This document shows, piece by piece, positions 32,421-43,244 of a DNA stretch of 64,000 nt; the first letter of the stretch is position 1, and the number at the start of each line of letters is the position of its first letter. Under the pieces are notes generated by a model, which made no database searches, was not told where the DNA came from, and saw nothing but the letters and a program-made list of their open reading frames with translations. Source of the stretch: Lumbricus rubellus (Eukaryota; Annelida; Clitellata; Crassiclitellata; Lumbricidae); NCBI GenBank assembly GCA_945859605.1, contig OX243824.1:5820313-5884312 (forward strand). The letters run 5' to 3'. The position numbers and the translations under genes are program-made.

Positions 32421-33288
32421 TCTATATATATAAAAATGTAACGGCGTTCGCACGAATCTTCCTCATAAAGGATCTTGGTAAGTCCTGGACCGATTCTTTT
32501 CAAAATTGCAGCAAAACGTTCCGTTAATATAGGCGCAGGTTTGTATAATGCTTTTTTCCAAAATCTTCTACAAAAAAAAACAACTTTCACTTCCATTCGA
32601 CCGATTCCGAGTTGAATATGCGCTATATGAACCTTGCGCAACCGCCATTTTTAAACGCGAACTATTTTTGGCGAATGCATTTGGACGGTTTCAATTTGAA
32701 CTCACAATCGGTCGAATCGAAGTGAAAGTTATTTCTTTTTGTTATGGACGGTTTGAATTTTAACTCTCAATCGGTCGAATCGAAGTGAAAGTTATTTCTT
32801 TTGTAAAAGATCTGCAAATTCGACCGTTTTACGCCCGCCGATAGGCTTTGCTTCAGGCGCGTGTTCCGTTTATGTAGCGCATTTCAACACATTCGATTCC
32901 GGCCTTTTTGATGTTCCGCGTCGCTCTGTTCCGCGTCGCTGTCGCCCCGTGTCGGAAAAGGACGGTGCGAAGGAGGAAAGGAAGAGAAGGAGCGGGACGA
33001 AGAGGGAGGGGAGAGATGGAGGATGTAAGGGGAGTGGAGGGGGAGGGGAGGAGGGGGAGGGGTGGGAGGGGAAGGGGAAGGGAGAGAGGCGGGGGAATAG
33101 AATAGGAGGGGAGGGGGAAGAGGGGGAGGGGAGGGAAGGGGGACGGGGCGGGGAGAGGGCGGAGAAGAGAGGGAGAGGGGGAGAGAGGGGGAGAGAGGAG
33201 GAGAGAGGGGGAGGGGGGAGAGAGGGGGAGGTTTGGAGGCAGAGGACGGTCTTTTCTGCCACAGCAACGCGTGGCCGGGTTCAGCTAG
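32421..33288 (+). mobile_element. non-autonomous Helitron
   Basis: It begins TCTATATATATAAAAATG and ends CGTGGCCGGGTTCAGCTAG, matching the TC start and CTRR end of Helitrons, with a stem GCCAC(N8)GTGGC just before the end. It sits between A and T with no duplication; removing it restores CACCATAACTTATATTTTTC, the expected J sequence. Two near-identical CTCAATCGGTCGAATCGAAG blocks lie inside. No Rep/helicase frame. Confidence 0.92.
32955..33240. repeat. purine-rich (GGGA/GAGG) tract in the Helitron
   Basis: About 285 bp almost without C or T on the plus strand, made of GGGGAGGGGA and GAGAGGGGGA words. It produces long proline/serine or glycine/arginine frames in other readings; these are artefacts. 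Confidence 0.9.
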
Positions 33289-34060
33289 TAACTTATATTT
33301 TTCGTCGCAATGTAGGTCTGTAGGTACTGGTATAATTATTATTCCTTCATGAGACAAATTATTTTCATTTACAAGAATGACCATTGTACTTTATTGCAAT
33401 TGCGTTGTATTGTACTGCGTGGCATATTTTGAGGTACTGTTCCATCTTCTTCTCCTCATGCACATAATGGATGAACAGCAAAAGGCCCTTGGTCATGTAC
33501 GGTCTCTTGAGGATCTTTGGACCAGCCCATTCATAGTAGCATTGGACACCCTTTAGATATGCGCTTAACGCATTTTAAAAGGCGATCTAACTTCCGCAAA
33601 TTATACTGAGCATTGTCACGGTAGATACCGTATTGGTATTATAATTGTTAAGCCTTCATCATATACCAGTTATTTTCATTTTCCACAACCGCAATTCTTC
33701 AATTTTGGATAATTCATTTTCTACAATTATTCATTTAATATAAACTAAAGAAGTTAAAACAGATTTGATATTGTCTCGTTTCTTAGGCAAATGAATCCGC
33801 AAAACTGAACCTTCGGTTGGCGCACGGCCCCGCAACCATCCTTAAAATCTTAATGTGGCACTCTTATTTGCCCATGCATGCTGTAGGCTACTTTAACATA
33901 CATCAAGATTCAAGACACAAGCAAACGCGCGCACATACCCACACCTACATGCTCACATACTTTTCGCTAGTGTTCGCTGGAGTATAAGAAATTATATCGA
34001 ACCGGTTGTCTAAGAGTATAAATAACTAAACGTATGAGCCGCGTCAGCTTTATTGCAATG
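33289..34060 (+). repeat. modules J end, A, B
   Basis: AACTTATATTTTTCGTCGCA resumes J; A is shortened (a deletion removes the GGCGCC box); inverted core GGACACCCTTTAGATATG at 33546; B with TTTGATATTGTCTCGTTTCT and TTTTCGCTAGTGTTCGCTGG. Confidence 0.78.
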
Positions 34061-35061
34061 AATAAAGTGCTTTAAAGGTGTCTGACACACGCTTGAAATT
34101 CTAGTCGCAGTATACAGTGTGCAGCGACATCTAACAGCGTGTTGACCATTGATAATGCATATAATTATATTTTATTTTTGGATACATGATCCTATATCCA
34201 TATAGTTGTTTTTAACGTTGCTGCTCTGCAAATATTCTTAGCAGAAGAAGAAAGAAGATGAGCCTTGATGCACGGTGTTTCTTCGGGGGGGGGGAAGAAT
34301 TTATGACGACCGTTTTTTAGTCGTCGGAAATGGTTGTTCTGACCATGTTTCGCCTAATTTCATGTTTTTTCATTATGTTGTAGTAAATGCATTCTAGTAT
34401 TTTTCACATTTTTCATTTCGGTGAGTGGTTTTATGGTTTTATTTTATGGTTTTTACATCATGTGCTAGTAAATGCGTTATATCATTTTTTCACATTTTCA
34501 ATTTCGGGAGGGGGGGGTGTTCAAACACCCAAAACACCCCCTAGCTACGGCCTTGCCGAAACAGATTCACCCTTCCCCCGCGGGTGGACTTTTACCAGAA
34601 TAAATTCGACCCCGGAGAGTTTATTGTCCAATAAAGTATACAGGGGAGAGAATATTTCCTCCGTCTACGAAATAAAGTCTCCCAACGCGTTCAGCGTGAA
34701 GTTAAACCGTTAGTCTACGGTGCTAAATTGTTTGACAAGAAAAAATTTACTTTTACATCAGAAAATTTCTTCCAATACGGAGGTTCAGTCACAGGGATCT
34801 CCTTTTCGTGGGAGACTTTGTATAATGTATAGGGCGAGGCAACTTCATATCGTGACACCGGCGTATAAGTAATAAATTGCGTAATTTGCAAACTGCAATT
34901 ATTTATTGCACGTTATACCAACAATTTTAAGGTGTCTAAAGAGATCCTGCTATATTGCGTTTTATTTTCAGTTTGAGTATCATTAGCGTCGCCCTCCTCC
35001 ATTATCCATGTTTGGGACTGGCACTGTGAGAGTGCAAACAGTGGTGGAGCAATTTCTATAT
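34061..35061 (+). repeat. modules C, D, E, F
   Basis: Core GTGCTTTAAAGGTGTCTGAC near 34068, AATTTATGACGACCGTTTTT, AAACACCCAAAACACCCC, D, E core ATTTTAAGGTGTCTAAAGAG at 34924, hairpin GGCACTGTGAGAGTGC near 35023. Confidence 0.82.
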
Positions 35062-35276
35062 AGCGCTCTTTCAAGATCAAATCAATACTCAGAGGCGCTC
35101 CCGACTACAGCGCGGACACTGAAACGGATCGAGCTTCACGCCGAAACGCACGAGAAATTGCAAGTGAAGGACTTGCTCGTGGTCCATACGCGGCGGTTTG
35201 AGGTGGATTCGAACATGCAATTCTTTGTATCCAATGCACCAAACATTGTTCAGTGCTTCCAGAAACATCCTTTTTA
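35062..35276 (-). mobile_element. SINE, minus strand, second head type
   Basis: Minus strand: ACAATGTTTGGTGCATTGG, TGTTCGAATCCACC, AAGTCCTTCACTTGCAATTT and CGCCTCTGAGTATTGATTTG, with the shared CGATCC duplication. Confidence 0.78.
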
Positions 35277-36099
35277 ACGCTTAGAGTACTAAGGTTGAGC
35301 TAAGCAGGCATGTTGCAAACAGTTTCATATTGTTGCGCTAAGGATGAAACATTGGTTTAATAGTAGTATGCTGTCCCAATTAACGCAAATATCGATGTAT
35401 TATACATGTATATGTACATGTACGCATGTTTACCTATTTTACGTCATTTGAATCGGATTTTCTTGTGTAAAAAGCTAATGCGAATAAACCAAGGTAACTT
35501 AATACTGTTGCACCAGCTTGGCGTTTTATTGCTTACGTTTGTCAGTGCACTTAATGTCGAAATCAACTCAAATTCCTCTCGGTTGATCATGACTGGCCAA
35601 AAAAATCAAGAGCACAACAGTGTGAAACCGTTACAGGCTTATTAATAAGCAATAGTAGTAGTTTCCGTTTTTTTACTGATACTGCGTGATAGCAAATGAA
35701 GTCATTAGCATCCGCTCCTTTACCATCCAGGCTTGGGACTTGCACTGTCACAGTGCTATCATGGGAGGAGTCTATTAAACGGCCAACTCAATAGTCAGAG
35801 AGAGCATGTTGACAGCATTAATGAGCATGACAGTTAGTCGCATCACTTATATTTCGATTGATAAACCAGTTTAAAGGTGTCGAAAACACACTTAAACTTC
35901 TAGTAGCATTAGAGTGTTTCTTCTTCTTCTTGCTACATCTAATGGCGAGTTGACCATCGACAATGCATATTCTGATTCTGGATACAATCATTATTCTAAA
36001 TTCCGATTGTTTTAATCGTTGCTGTTCTGCAAATAATTTCAGTAGTAGAATAAAGAAGGCGAATAGTCAAGTCCTAATGATGCAAAAAATATGAAGCGT
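35277..36099 (+). repeat. modules G, H, F', C'
   Basis: TTTACCTATTTTACGTCATT, TGTTGCACCAGCTTGGCGTT, hairpin TGCACTGTCACAGTGC near 35742 (7-bp stem version as at 12.78 kb), C' core GTTTAAAGGTGTCGAAAAC at 35869. Confidence 0.78.
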
Positions 36100-36268
36100 T
36101 AGCGACTTCATATTCTTAGCCTCGGCGTATGAGGGTGGGTGGCCACTGGCCAGACGTTTCCCTCGCCGTCTCATCTCCCCACCGACAGTGTATAGAAACA
36201 TAGTGGTGTGTCTTCTAGACTGAAAGCGGAGTGCAGCAGGGAGCTCAGTCATTGCCTCTGTATGTATG

Positions 36269-36305
<37 letters not shown>
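36100..36305 (-). mobile_element. SINE2 3' part and TA run
   Basis: CATATTCTTAGCCTCGGCGT and CCCCACCGACAGTGTATAGA are the 3' body of SINE2. It ends in GAGCTCAGTCATTGCCTCTG, then a TA run, as at 13.15-13.33 kb. Confidence 0.7.
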
Positions 36306-36312
<7 letters not shown>

Positions 36313-36617
36313 TATTTTAGCATCGTACACTAACGGTTTAACCTGCTCATCTACTTAATTTATGCGACTGTAGCACATTTAACGCTGAACAGGGAGAGAC
36401 TTTATTTCGTAGACGGAGGAAATATTCTCTCCCCACGGATACTTTATTCGAGAATACACTCTCCGGGGTCGAATTTATTCTGGGAAAAATCCACCCGGAG
36501 AGGGGGCGAATCTGTTTCGAAATAATTTATCCACGGAGAAGGAGACTTTTGGGGATACTCTGTCACGCGGCACAGGGTCAGGGTCAGCTAAACGTCGGTA
36601 AGAAATCGAAAGTGCTA

Positions 36618-36653
<36 letters not shown>
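36306..36653 (-). repeat. module D, inverted
   Basis: ACACTAACGGTTTAACCTGC, GACTTTATTTCGTAGACGGA, GGGTCGAATTTATTCTGGGA and TCTGTCACGCGGCACAGGG are the reverse complement of 13361-13625. The inversion breakpoints coincide with TA runs on both sides (36271-36305 and 36616-36653). Confidence 0.82.
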
Positions 36654-36657
<4 letters not shown>

Positions 36658-37467
36658 GCCTTCATCGGAAGAACCACTAGAGTCCATTTTTGACATTTTT
36701 TAGTTATCTGTGTCCTGCCATTCTTAATGCTATAGAGCATGTATTGACAAGTTCCTTTTTCAGAAAACTAACGTCAGTCCAAAGTTATAATGAAAAGAAA
36801 ATATAGTGTTCATGCAATAATCACGGAAGTCCATGGACTTCAGTGTTTCTTCCGTGAATTCACATGTAGGCCTATGTATGTATGCATGCATGTATGCAAG
36901 CATGCATGTACGTATGTATGTATGTAGGCCTATGTAATTATGCATGTATGCATGTATGTATGTATGTATGGCGCTGAAGCATCTGCACTATACCATCATA
37001 ACTCTAAATAATCCTGTTTTAAAACGGAAATCTTACACTGACGATGAAAATACCACATATTGACATTAAGTTACTCACAACACAAGGACAATCCACTAAA
37101 ATAAAGTTTCACCTTATAAAATTTAATTCATTTTTATTTGGTTATATTATTGTGCTACTGAAAAGCAACTTTGAAATTATCCTAATAGGACAATTCTTGA
37201 ATATCCTGTATGCACACTGACAACTTGGGAAAAAATGTCCTAAAAATTGCCATATACAGCATGTTAAAAAAATTTGTATGTGGCGCCACCTAGCTGGTTA
37301 GCCAATATAATTTTAACATGTTACAGAGACAACACATATCAACACATGTGCCAAATGTTATTTCCATATTTTCATAGGTGAAGTACTTGTAGACTTACAA
37401 AGTTTATTTTGTGAATATCTCAAAATCGTAAAAATGGACTCTAGTGGTTCTTCCGATCAAGGCTTCA
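36654..37467. mobile_element. TIR element (MITE), TA target, unclassified
   Basis: GAAGCCTTCATCGGAAGAAC at the left and GTTCTTCCGATCAAGGCTTC at the right belong to a 37-bp inverted repeat with one mismatch, which continues through ACTAGAGTCCATTTTT. The flanks are TA runs, so a TA duplication is consistent but cannot be proved. The interior has a TATG/CATG-rich tract at 36870-36970 and no coding frame. A Tc1/mariner-type MITE is the best guess. Confidence 0.82.
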
Positions 37468-37709
37468 TATATATACTTTTGCATATGAAAATTTCTTTCA
37501 ATACAGAGTTTCAGTCACCAGGAACTCCTTTCGGGGAGACTTTGTAACGAGACACCGGAGTAAAGCAGACAGTGTAAATGCTTACATTTGTTAACTGCGA
37601 GTAATTATTGCACGATAAAACCCCAATTTTAAGGTGTTTAAAGAGATCCTGCTTTATTGCGTTTTAGTTTCAGCTTGACCACAGTGGCGAAGCAATTTCT
37701 ATAATTATA
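37468..37709 (+). repeat. modules D end and E
   Basis: TTTCAGTCACCAGGAACTCC continues D across the MITE; E core ATTTTAAGGTGTTTAAAGAG at 37626; GACCACAGTGGCGAAGC is the shortened F, as near 13.95 kb. Confidence 0.75.
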
Positions 37710-37920
37710 GCGCTCCTTCAAGATCAAATCATTACTCAGAGGCGCTCCAGACTGCAGCGCGGACACTGAAACGAAGCTTCACACCGAAACGCATGAGCAA
37801 TTTGCAAGTGAAGGACTTGCTCAAGGTACATACGCGGCGGTTTGAGTAGGATTCGAACCTGCAATTCTCTGTCTCCAAAGCACCGAGTATTGTTCAGTGC
37901 TTCCAGAAACATCCTTTTAA
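37710..37920 (-). mobile_element. SINE, minus strand, second head type
   Basis: Minus strand: ACAATACTCGGTGCTTTGG, GGTTCGAATCC, ACCTTGAGCAAGTCC, CTGGAGCGCCTCTGAGTAAT. Counterpart of 13966-14180. Confidence 0.78.
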
Positions 37921-38187
37921 CGCCTATATAGAGTAACGGGGCTGGACTAAGCAGGCATGTGGCAAACAGCTTCATCTTATTGTTATTGGACTAAGATTAC
38001 TTTAGAATTCTGTGGAACATTAGTGAAAATTAGGATTCTGTCCCAATTTACGAAAATAGCTAAGCAATTTTATTGCTTGCGTTTGTCAGTGCATTTGACG
38101 TCGAAATCAACTGAACATTTCCATCAGTTGGTCACCACTGGCCAAAAAAATCAGGAGCACAACAGCATGAAACCGTTACAGTCTATT
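37921..38187 (+). repeat. modules G and H
   Basis: GTGGCAAACAGCTTCATCTT and TTGCTTGCGTTTGTCAGTGC. H is interrupted by the LINE insertion after CCGTTACAGTCTATTA. Confidence 0.7.
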
Positions 38188-38970
38188 ACTTCACACTGTT
38201 CTTAACCTCAGTCCAGACTGTTCCATTACTCCAGTTGATGTTGTCCTAGACCTTGGTGTACTTCTAGATAATACTCTTTCTATATGAAAAATCAAATATG
38301 CTCCCTACCCAAATCCTGTTTCTTCCATCTCAGACGCATACGGCAAGTTAAGAAGAGTCTAAACGAAAAATGTCTTCGCACACTTGTACAGGCTTTGGTG
38401 ATCTCTAGAATTGATTACTGCAACTCAGTCCTTTATGGTCTCCCTGCATCTACTCTTCAACCCCTTACCACTGTTCTCCATTATTCTGCAAAGCTTATAA
38501 AAAAAATTGGCTCATCGTGACCACATCACCCTCACCCTTCGTGAACTGCACTGGCTTCCCATACAGGCACGAATAACGTTTAAGATATGTCTTTTGATGG
38601 ACCGAGTCCACACTAACTCATCTCCATTTTTATGTGTCCTCGATTGTTACACCATGTTCTTCGCTCCAATCCAGACGAGGACTACGATCTTCATCTCAAT
38701 GTGACTTTGTAGTCACACGTTCAGTCCGGAAATTTGGAAACCGTGCATTTGCACTGGCTGGCCCAACTGAATGGAACAAACTTCCAGATTTTATTCGCAA
38801 ACATCTACTTTATCGCTCTTCAAGAAAAACTTGAAGACTTATTTGTTTAAGAGTCAGTTATTAATATGAGTAGACATTCCTGTTACGCACTTTCGTGCAA
38901 GATTCTTTTTGTTTAGGCGCGTTATAAAGGACAGTTTAATAATAATAATAATAATAATATTAATAATTAA
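38188..38970 (+). mobile_element. L2/CR1-like LINE 3' end
   Basis: 5'-truncated. In order, translated blocks give VLDLGVLLDNTLS, LVQALVISRIDYCNSVLYGL, RELHWLPIQARITFKICLL, and FGNRAFALAGPTEWNKLPDF, the standard C-terminal reverse transcriptase series of L2/CR1 elements, then a 3' end GGCGCGTTATAAAGGACAGT and an (AAT)n tail. Three frame changes occur, so it is dead. It interrupts module H at CTATTA/ATTAA. Confidence 0.92.
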
Positions 38971-39289
38971 GCAATTATAGTAGTATAGAGTTTCAGTTTA
39001 ATTAATGATAATGTGTGATAGCAAATGAAGTCATTAGCATCCCCTCCTCCACCATCCAGGCTTGGGACTGTCACAGTGCTAGCAGTGGCGGAGTTCTATT
39101 AAACGGCCAACGCAAGAGTCAAGCAGAAAAATTTTATAGCCATTAATAATTATGCGTGCATATGGGTCGCGTCATTTATATTTCAATAGATGTAGTGATT
39201 TAAAGGTGTCGAACACGCGCTTAATCTTCTAGTAGCATTAGACTGATAGTCAAGCCCTGATGACGCTACGAGTATAAAGTGTTAGCGAC
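38971..39289 (+). repeat. modules H end, F', C'
   Basis: GAGTTTCAGTTTAATTAATG, hairpin shortened to GGGACTGTCACAGTGC near 39064, core GATTTAAAGGTGTCGAACAC at 39197. Confidence 0.75.
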
Positions 39290-39503
39290 TTCATATTCCT
39301 AGCCTCGGCATATGATGGGGGGGTGGCCAGCCGTCTCCCTCGCCGTCTCATCTCTCCACCGACAGTGTAGGTCGGTGCACTCTTCATAATAACCGAGTAT
39401 ATATATATATATATATATATATAATATCACTATCGATTTCTTACGGACATCTAGCTAGCCCTGGATTTAAGGTATGATCTGTTGCGTATATCAAGAATGA
39501 AGT
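39290..39503 (-). mobile_element. SINE2 3' part, TA run, E' start
   Basis: ATATTCCTAGCCTCGGCATA and CCACCGACAGTGTAGGTCGG, TA at 39398-39422, CCCTGGATTTAAGGTATGAT. Parallel to 28.38-28.93 kb but without the SINE. Confidence 0.7.
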
Positions 39504-39987
39504 TGCTCACATAATTATTATTATTCCAAGGTTTAACGTCATCCTATGGCAACAAAGGCCGTTGACGACAATACAATATAAGTGTACAGAGCAGTAAACA
39601 AAACAAAAACTTATGTAGCCTCCAAACTACACCAACGAGGTGTCTAAACGGAGCTGTACAATCTCAATTACATTCAATTTTTAGACAACACAAAGTAGTT
39701 CATCGGACACTCGTTCAGGTTTACACATTATGAAAAAAATGACCTTAATCCAAACGATAGATATTATAATTGTACATTGATTGTCTCATACAACTAGTTA
39801 CGTTAGTGACTCTAGTAAACCGTTCCTGTTACAAAAGTTCAATATGTAAGTGCATCAATAATAATAACAATGTATTGTTTATTGTACAAAAGAAACCTGC
39901 ACCATTAAATTTTAAAACATCAATCAAATATTTATAAATCTGACCAAGATACAAATACCATCTACAACAAGGACGCAAATGGTCTCT

Positions 39988-41183
39988 TCACAAAATCCCA
40001 CCTTTAGTTATAAGTTTAATCAACCGATACACTTGATTTTGATATAAATTGACCGTCAATAAAGTTTTAACAGAAATTTCATCTTTATATATCTGACATG
40101 TATTTCTTAATGAATTCGAAATATTTTCTTTTTTACACTCAATTAAAATGTGATGAATTGTCTCTTTGACGTGACAAGCATCACACAAACCGCTAGAATG
40201 TCTTTTTATAATGAATAATCTTTGATTTGTGTTTGCCGTTCCTAGACGCAATCTAGAAATCTGGACTTCCTTATGCCTATAAGGTTCGAAATATTTTATA
40301 TCAGTACTAACAGTTGCACAGATAGATTTATAAAAATTACCTTTCTTATCACTATCATATTCTGACTGCCATTTGTCTAATATGTATCGTTTAATTAAAC
40401 TAAAAACTTCTTCAAATTCAAGAACATTAGTAGAATTAATGTAGTCAATACTTAAGGCTTCTTTAGCCAATGAATCTGCTCTGCCATTACCGCTCAAGTC
40501 AACGTGACTTGGTATCCAAATAAATTTTATTTTATCAGAATTTAATTTGTTAATGTGAAATAGTAAATCATTTAACAAAGTGGGTCGAGATTCACTATAA
40601 CATTTCTTGATTGATGTAGGAACACTCAATGAATCAGAAAATATTGCAAACTTGGAATTAGAAAAACATTCATTATTCGATATCCATTCAATAGCCTCGA
40701 TAATGGCCGTCAACTCGGCTGCATAGACACTTGAATCATTACACAATCTAAATTTTTTATCCACATTTAAACTTGGCACTGTGAATGCAGCAGCAACTAT
40801 GTCATCAGCTTTAGACCCATCAGTAAAAACATGTACACAATCATCCTATATAGAGATTAACTTAAGAGCAGCTTGCCTTAAAAATTCCGGGTGATCGGTT
40901 CTCTTATTAACCAATTTTTTCAAAGATAAGTCAACTTCAATTTGCTTATTGCACCACGGAGGGGCAGAAGGGAATGAAGGACCAATAAATGATGGATGAA
41001 TTAAACTAAAGAATTCTGAGGTGCGAGTATAGATAGAATGTTCTTTATTATCGGATGTTCTATAAACATTTGTCCAGTGATTTTCCATGATCGTTTTAGT
41101 AGGGTGACATTTATTTCCCAAAATCTTAGTCCCAAATTTCAATGAATTTTGGAGTCTTCTTAATAGTGGAGGAATTTTAGGAA
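39988..41183 (-). pseudogene. LINE ORF2 C-terminal part: linker, RNase H, zinc knuckle-like end
   Basis: Read from 41183 down, the frame starts with PKIPPLLRRLQNSLKFG and a PPWCNKQIEVDLSL motif typical of I-group LINEs. An in-frame TAG at 40846-40848 follows, then RNase H: VFTDGSK (first Asp), SSVYAAELTAI (Glu), FAIFSDSLS (Asp), GNGRADSLAKEA (last Asp). The C-terminus has CDACHVKETIHHILIEC, a CxxC...HHxxxEC pattern common in this clade. One stop is the only lesion in about 395 codons, so the copy is fairly recent. Confidence 0.9.
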
Positions 41184-41186
41184 ATT

Positions 41187-41821
41187 CGACTCAATAAATT
41201 TTCAGAAGCTAGAGACTTGGCATAGTTGTTAGGTACACCCCACTGAAGAAAATACCAAAAGTCCCCATAAATCCGTGCTGTGCTCGAGCCGCCATCTTGG
41301 AAAATGGCGGTCAAAAATCGGTTTTCCCGGAGTAGCTCCCGAACCGTTACAGATACTAAAAAATATATAATGGCAAAAGTAATTCTAATTCAACGACAAA
41401 TAAGTTTTGTATATAACATTTCTTTCTAGGATTACAAATAAAAAAGTTACGCACAATAATGTAGTCGCTATTATGTATAGCAATGCGACAGTTTTCTTCC
41501 CGCCATAAAACTGTGTATGTTGCATTGCTATACATAATAGTGACTACATTATTGTGCGTAACTTTTTTATTTGTAATCCTAGAAAGAAATGTTATATACA
41601 AAACTTATTTGTCGTTGAATTAGGATTATTTTTGCCATTATATATTTTTTAGTAGCTGTAACGGTTCGGGAGCTACTCCCGGAAAACCGATTTTGGGCCG
41701 CCATTTTCCAAGATGGCGGCTTGAGCACAGCACGGATTTATGGGGACTTTTGGTATTTTCTTCAGTGGGGTGTACCTAACAACTATGCCAAGTCTCTAGC
41801 TTCTGAAAATTTATTGAGTCG
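41187..41821. mobile_element. 635-bp near-perfect palindromic (fold-back) element
   Basis: From CGACTCAATAAATTTTCAGA the sequence runs about 300 bp to a short centre near 41489-41517 (TTTTCTTCCCGCC) and returns as its complement to TCTGAAAATTTATTGAGTCG. Only a few mismatches exist between arms. ATT flanks both sides (41184-41186, 41822-41824), a possible 3-bp TSD. Removing it rejoins the LINE frame. No protein-coding capacity. Confidence 0.92.
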
Positions 41822-41884
41822 ATTGATGTTTTTTCTACTAAAATTCTTCTACTATAAATAAAGAGGCAATTATGCTCACATAAT

Positions 41885-42120
41885 ATGGAAATACATGTAC
41901 GATTAATTATCGGCGGATGAAACAACGGTTTTAAGGTGTTTTATTTCCCTCGCCATCTCGTCTCTCCACCGACAGTATAGATTGGTGTACTTTTCATAGT
42001 CGAGTTCGCAAGGGGCTCAGGAGAAGCATAATTTCTGCCCTGGCTGAAATTTGAACCCCAACCTCTCGTTTAACAGTCCAACGCGCCAACCACTGGACCA
42101 CCGAGCAACATAAGATGATC
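41885..42120 (-). mobile_element. E' remainder and SINE2, minus strand
   Basis: GATTAATTATCGGCGGATGA and core GTTTTAAGGTGTTTTATTTC near 41930 join directly to SINE2, which on the minus strand reads TTGCTCGGTGGTCCAGTGGT, AACGAGAGGTTGGGGTTCAA and ACCAATCTATACTGTCGGTG. Its 3' end is lost at the junction. Confidence 0.75.
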
Positions 42121-42569
42121 CCTTATCAAACTGCTTTTCACAGACATCAGCATAGCGAAGACGATTAGCGTTTCCCTCCATGCTTGCCATGGGACTGAAG
42201 CTGCCATGGGTATGGCAGTGGCTCGGAAAGCAAAGAAAATAAAACAATGCCTCTGTTAAATATTATGTATTATATGTACCATAAGCGAACACACACACTC
42301 ACACATACACACATTTATATATACATATATAACATTGCAGCGGTATCGCTATCGTATAATTATCAATTTTTGCTCAAGGAAGAAGAAAATGTAATCTAAA
42401 TACTATTGACAAAAATACTTATAGGTTTTTATCACCACGATTAAAGGTGTGCAATAACTGGTATAATTAATTACCGATGGCACTAGTAAATAAACTTTAG
42501 CTCATGTTTCGTTTTTCGTCTTAGCGTATTTTTGTATGTATTGTTATTCATGTTTATGCCTCGCATTTG
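42121..42569 (+). repeat. modules F'' and V
   Basis: Hairpin AGCTGCCATGGGTATGGCAG near 42199, CAGCGGTATCGCTATCGTAT, core GATTAAAGGTGTGCAATAAC at 42439, CACCGATGGCACTAGTAAAT. Confidence 0.75.
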
Positions 42570-42763
42570 CTATAGCGCCGCTTCAAGATATCCACTCAGA
42601 AGCGCTCCCAACTACAGCGTGTACACTGCATCGGAGTTTCACGCCGAAGCGCACGAGCAATTGCAAGTGAAATACTTGATAAAGGTCCTCACGCGATGGC
42701 TTGAGGTGGATTCGAACCGAAACCCTTTGATTCCAAGCAGTGAACCCACCATAATATCACCGA
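42570..42763 (-). mobile_element. SINE, minus strand, first head type (truncated head)
   Basis: Minus strand: ATTATGGTGGGTTCACTGCT, GGTTCGAATCCACC, ACCTTTATCAAGTATTTC and AGCGCTTCTGAGTGGATAT. The GGGGCGCG start is missing. Confidence 0.78.
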
Positions 42764-43244
42764 TTATTAGGCCTTCATCATGCAAAATATCTTCATTTAT
42801 ATGGCGCCTCTCGTAGAATGATTATTGCATTATGTCATTATTGTGTCGTATTGTGCTGTATGCATGCAGCTTGAGGGATTCTTCGGTTTTTTTGTTGCTC
42901 CTATTTTCTCATTTTACTCCATATACTTCTCACCGTGAATTCGTGTATATCAAGGATGAACAACATACGGTCCTCGGCCAGGCGACTTTGAATTAACCAG
43001 CCTTTGATATTCTTTTACACTGTTGCATTGAACACCTTTTAAATATTTGCTTACTGTATTTTAAAATTGAACCAACTTCAGCGTATATATATAATTTATT
43101 GACAAATGGCTGCGTGTATGTAGTGTATCACAGGTATTATAAGCTTACTGATATTATATTATTTGTTAGTTCTTCGTCATACCAATTATCTTCAATTACA
43201 TCAACCGCGGTTCTTCAGTTTAAGAAAAGTGCTTAACAATGGCT
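42764..43244 (+). repeat. modules A' and B' start
   Basis: TATGGCGCCTCTCGTAGAAT, GTATATCAAGGATGAACAAC (empty site of the 31.15 kb hAT), inverted core GAACACCTTTTAAATATTTG near 43032, CAACCGCGGTTCTTCAGTTT. Confidence 0.75.

Larger units (their letters stand above)
39516..41872 (-). mobile_element. 5'-truncated non-LTR retrotransposon with RNase H
   Basis: TGCTCACATAAT is repeated exactly at 39504-39515 and 41873-41884, a 12-bp TSD. The lower end is an (AAT)n tail on the minus strand. Coding sequence for the linker after reverse transcriptase and a complete RNase H domain fills the middle. RNase H downstream of reverse transcriptase is a feature of the I group of LINEs (I, Ingi, Nimb, Loa). 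The 635-bp palindrome near its 5' end is a later nested insertion. It splits module E'. Confidence 0.92.

Noticed and set aside
32870..33384. Proline/serine-rich and glycine/arginine-rich open frames
   Set aside because: They come from the purine-rich tract of the Helitron.
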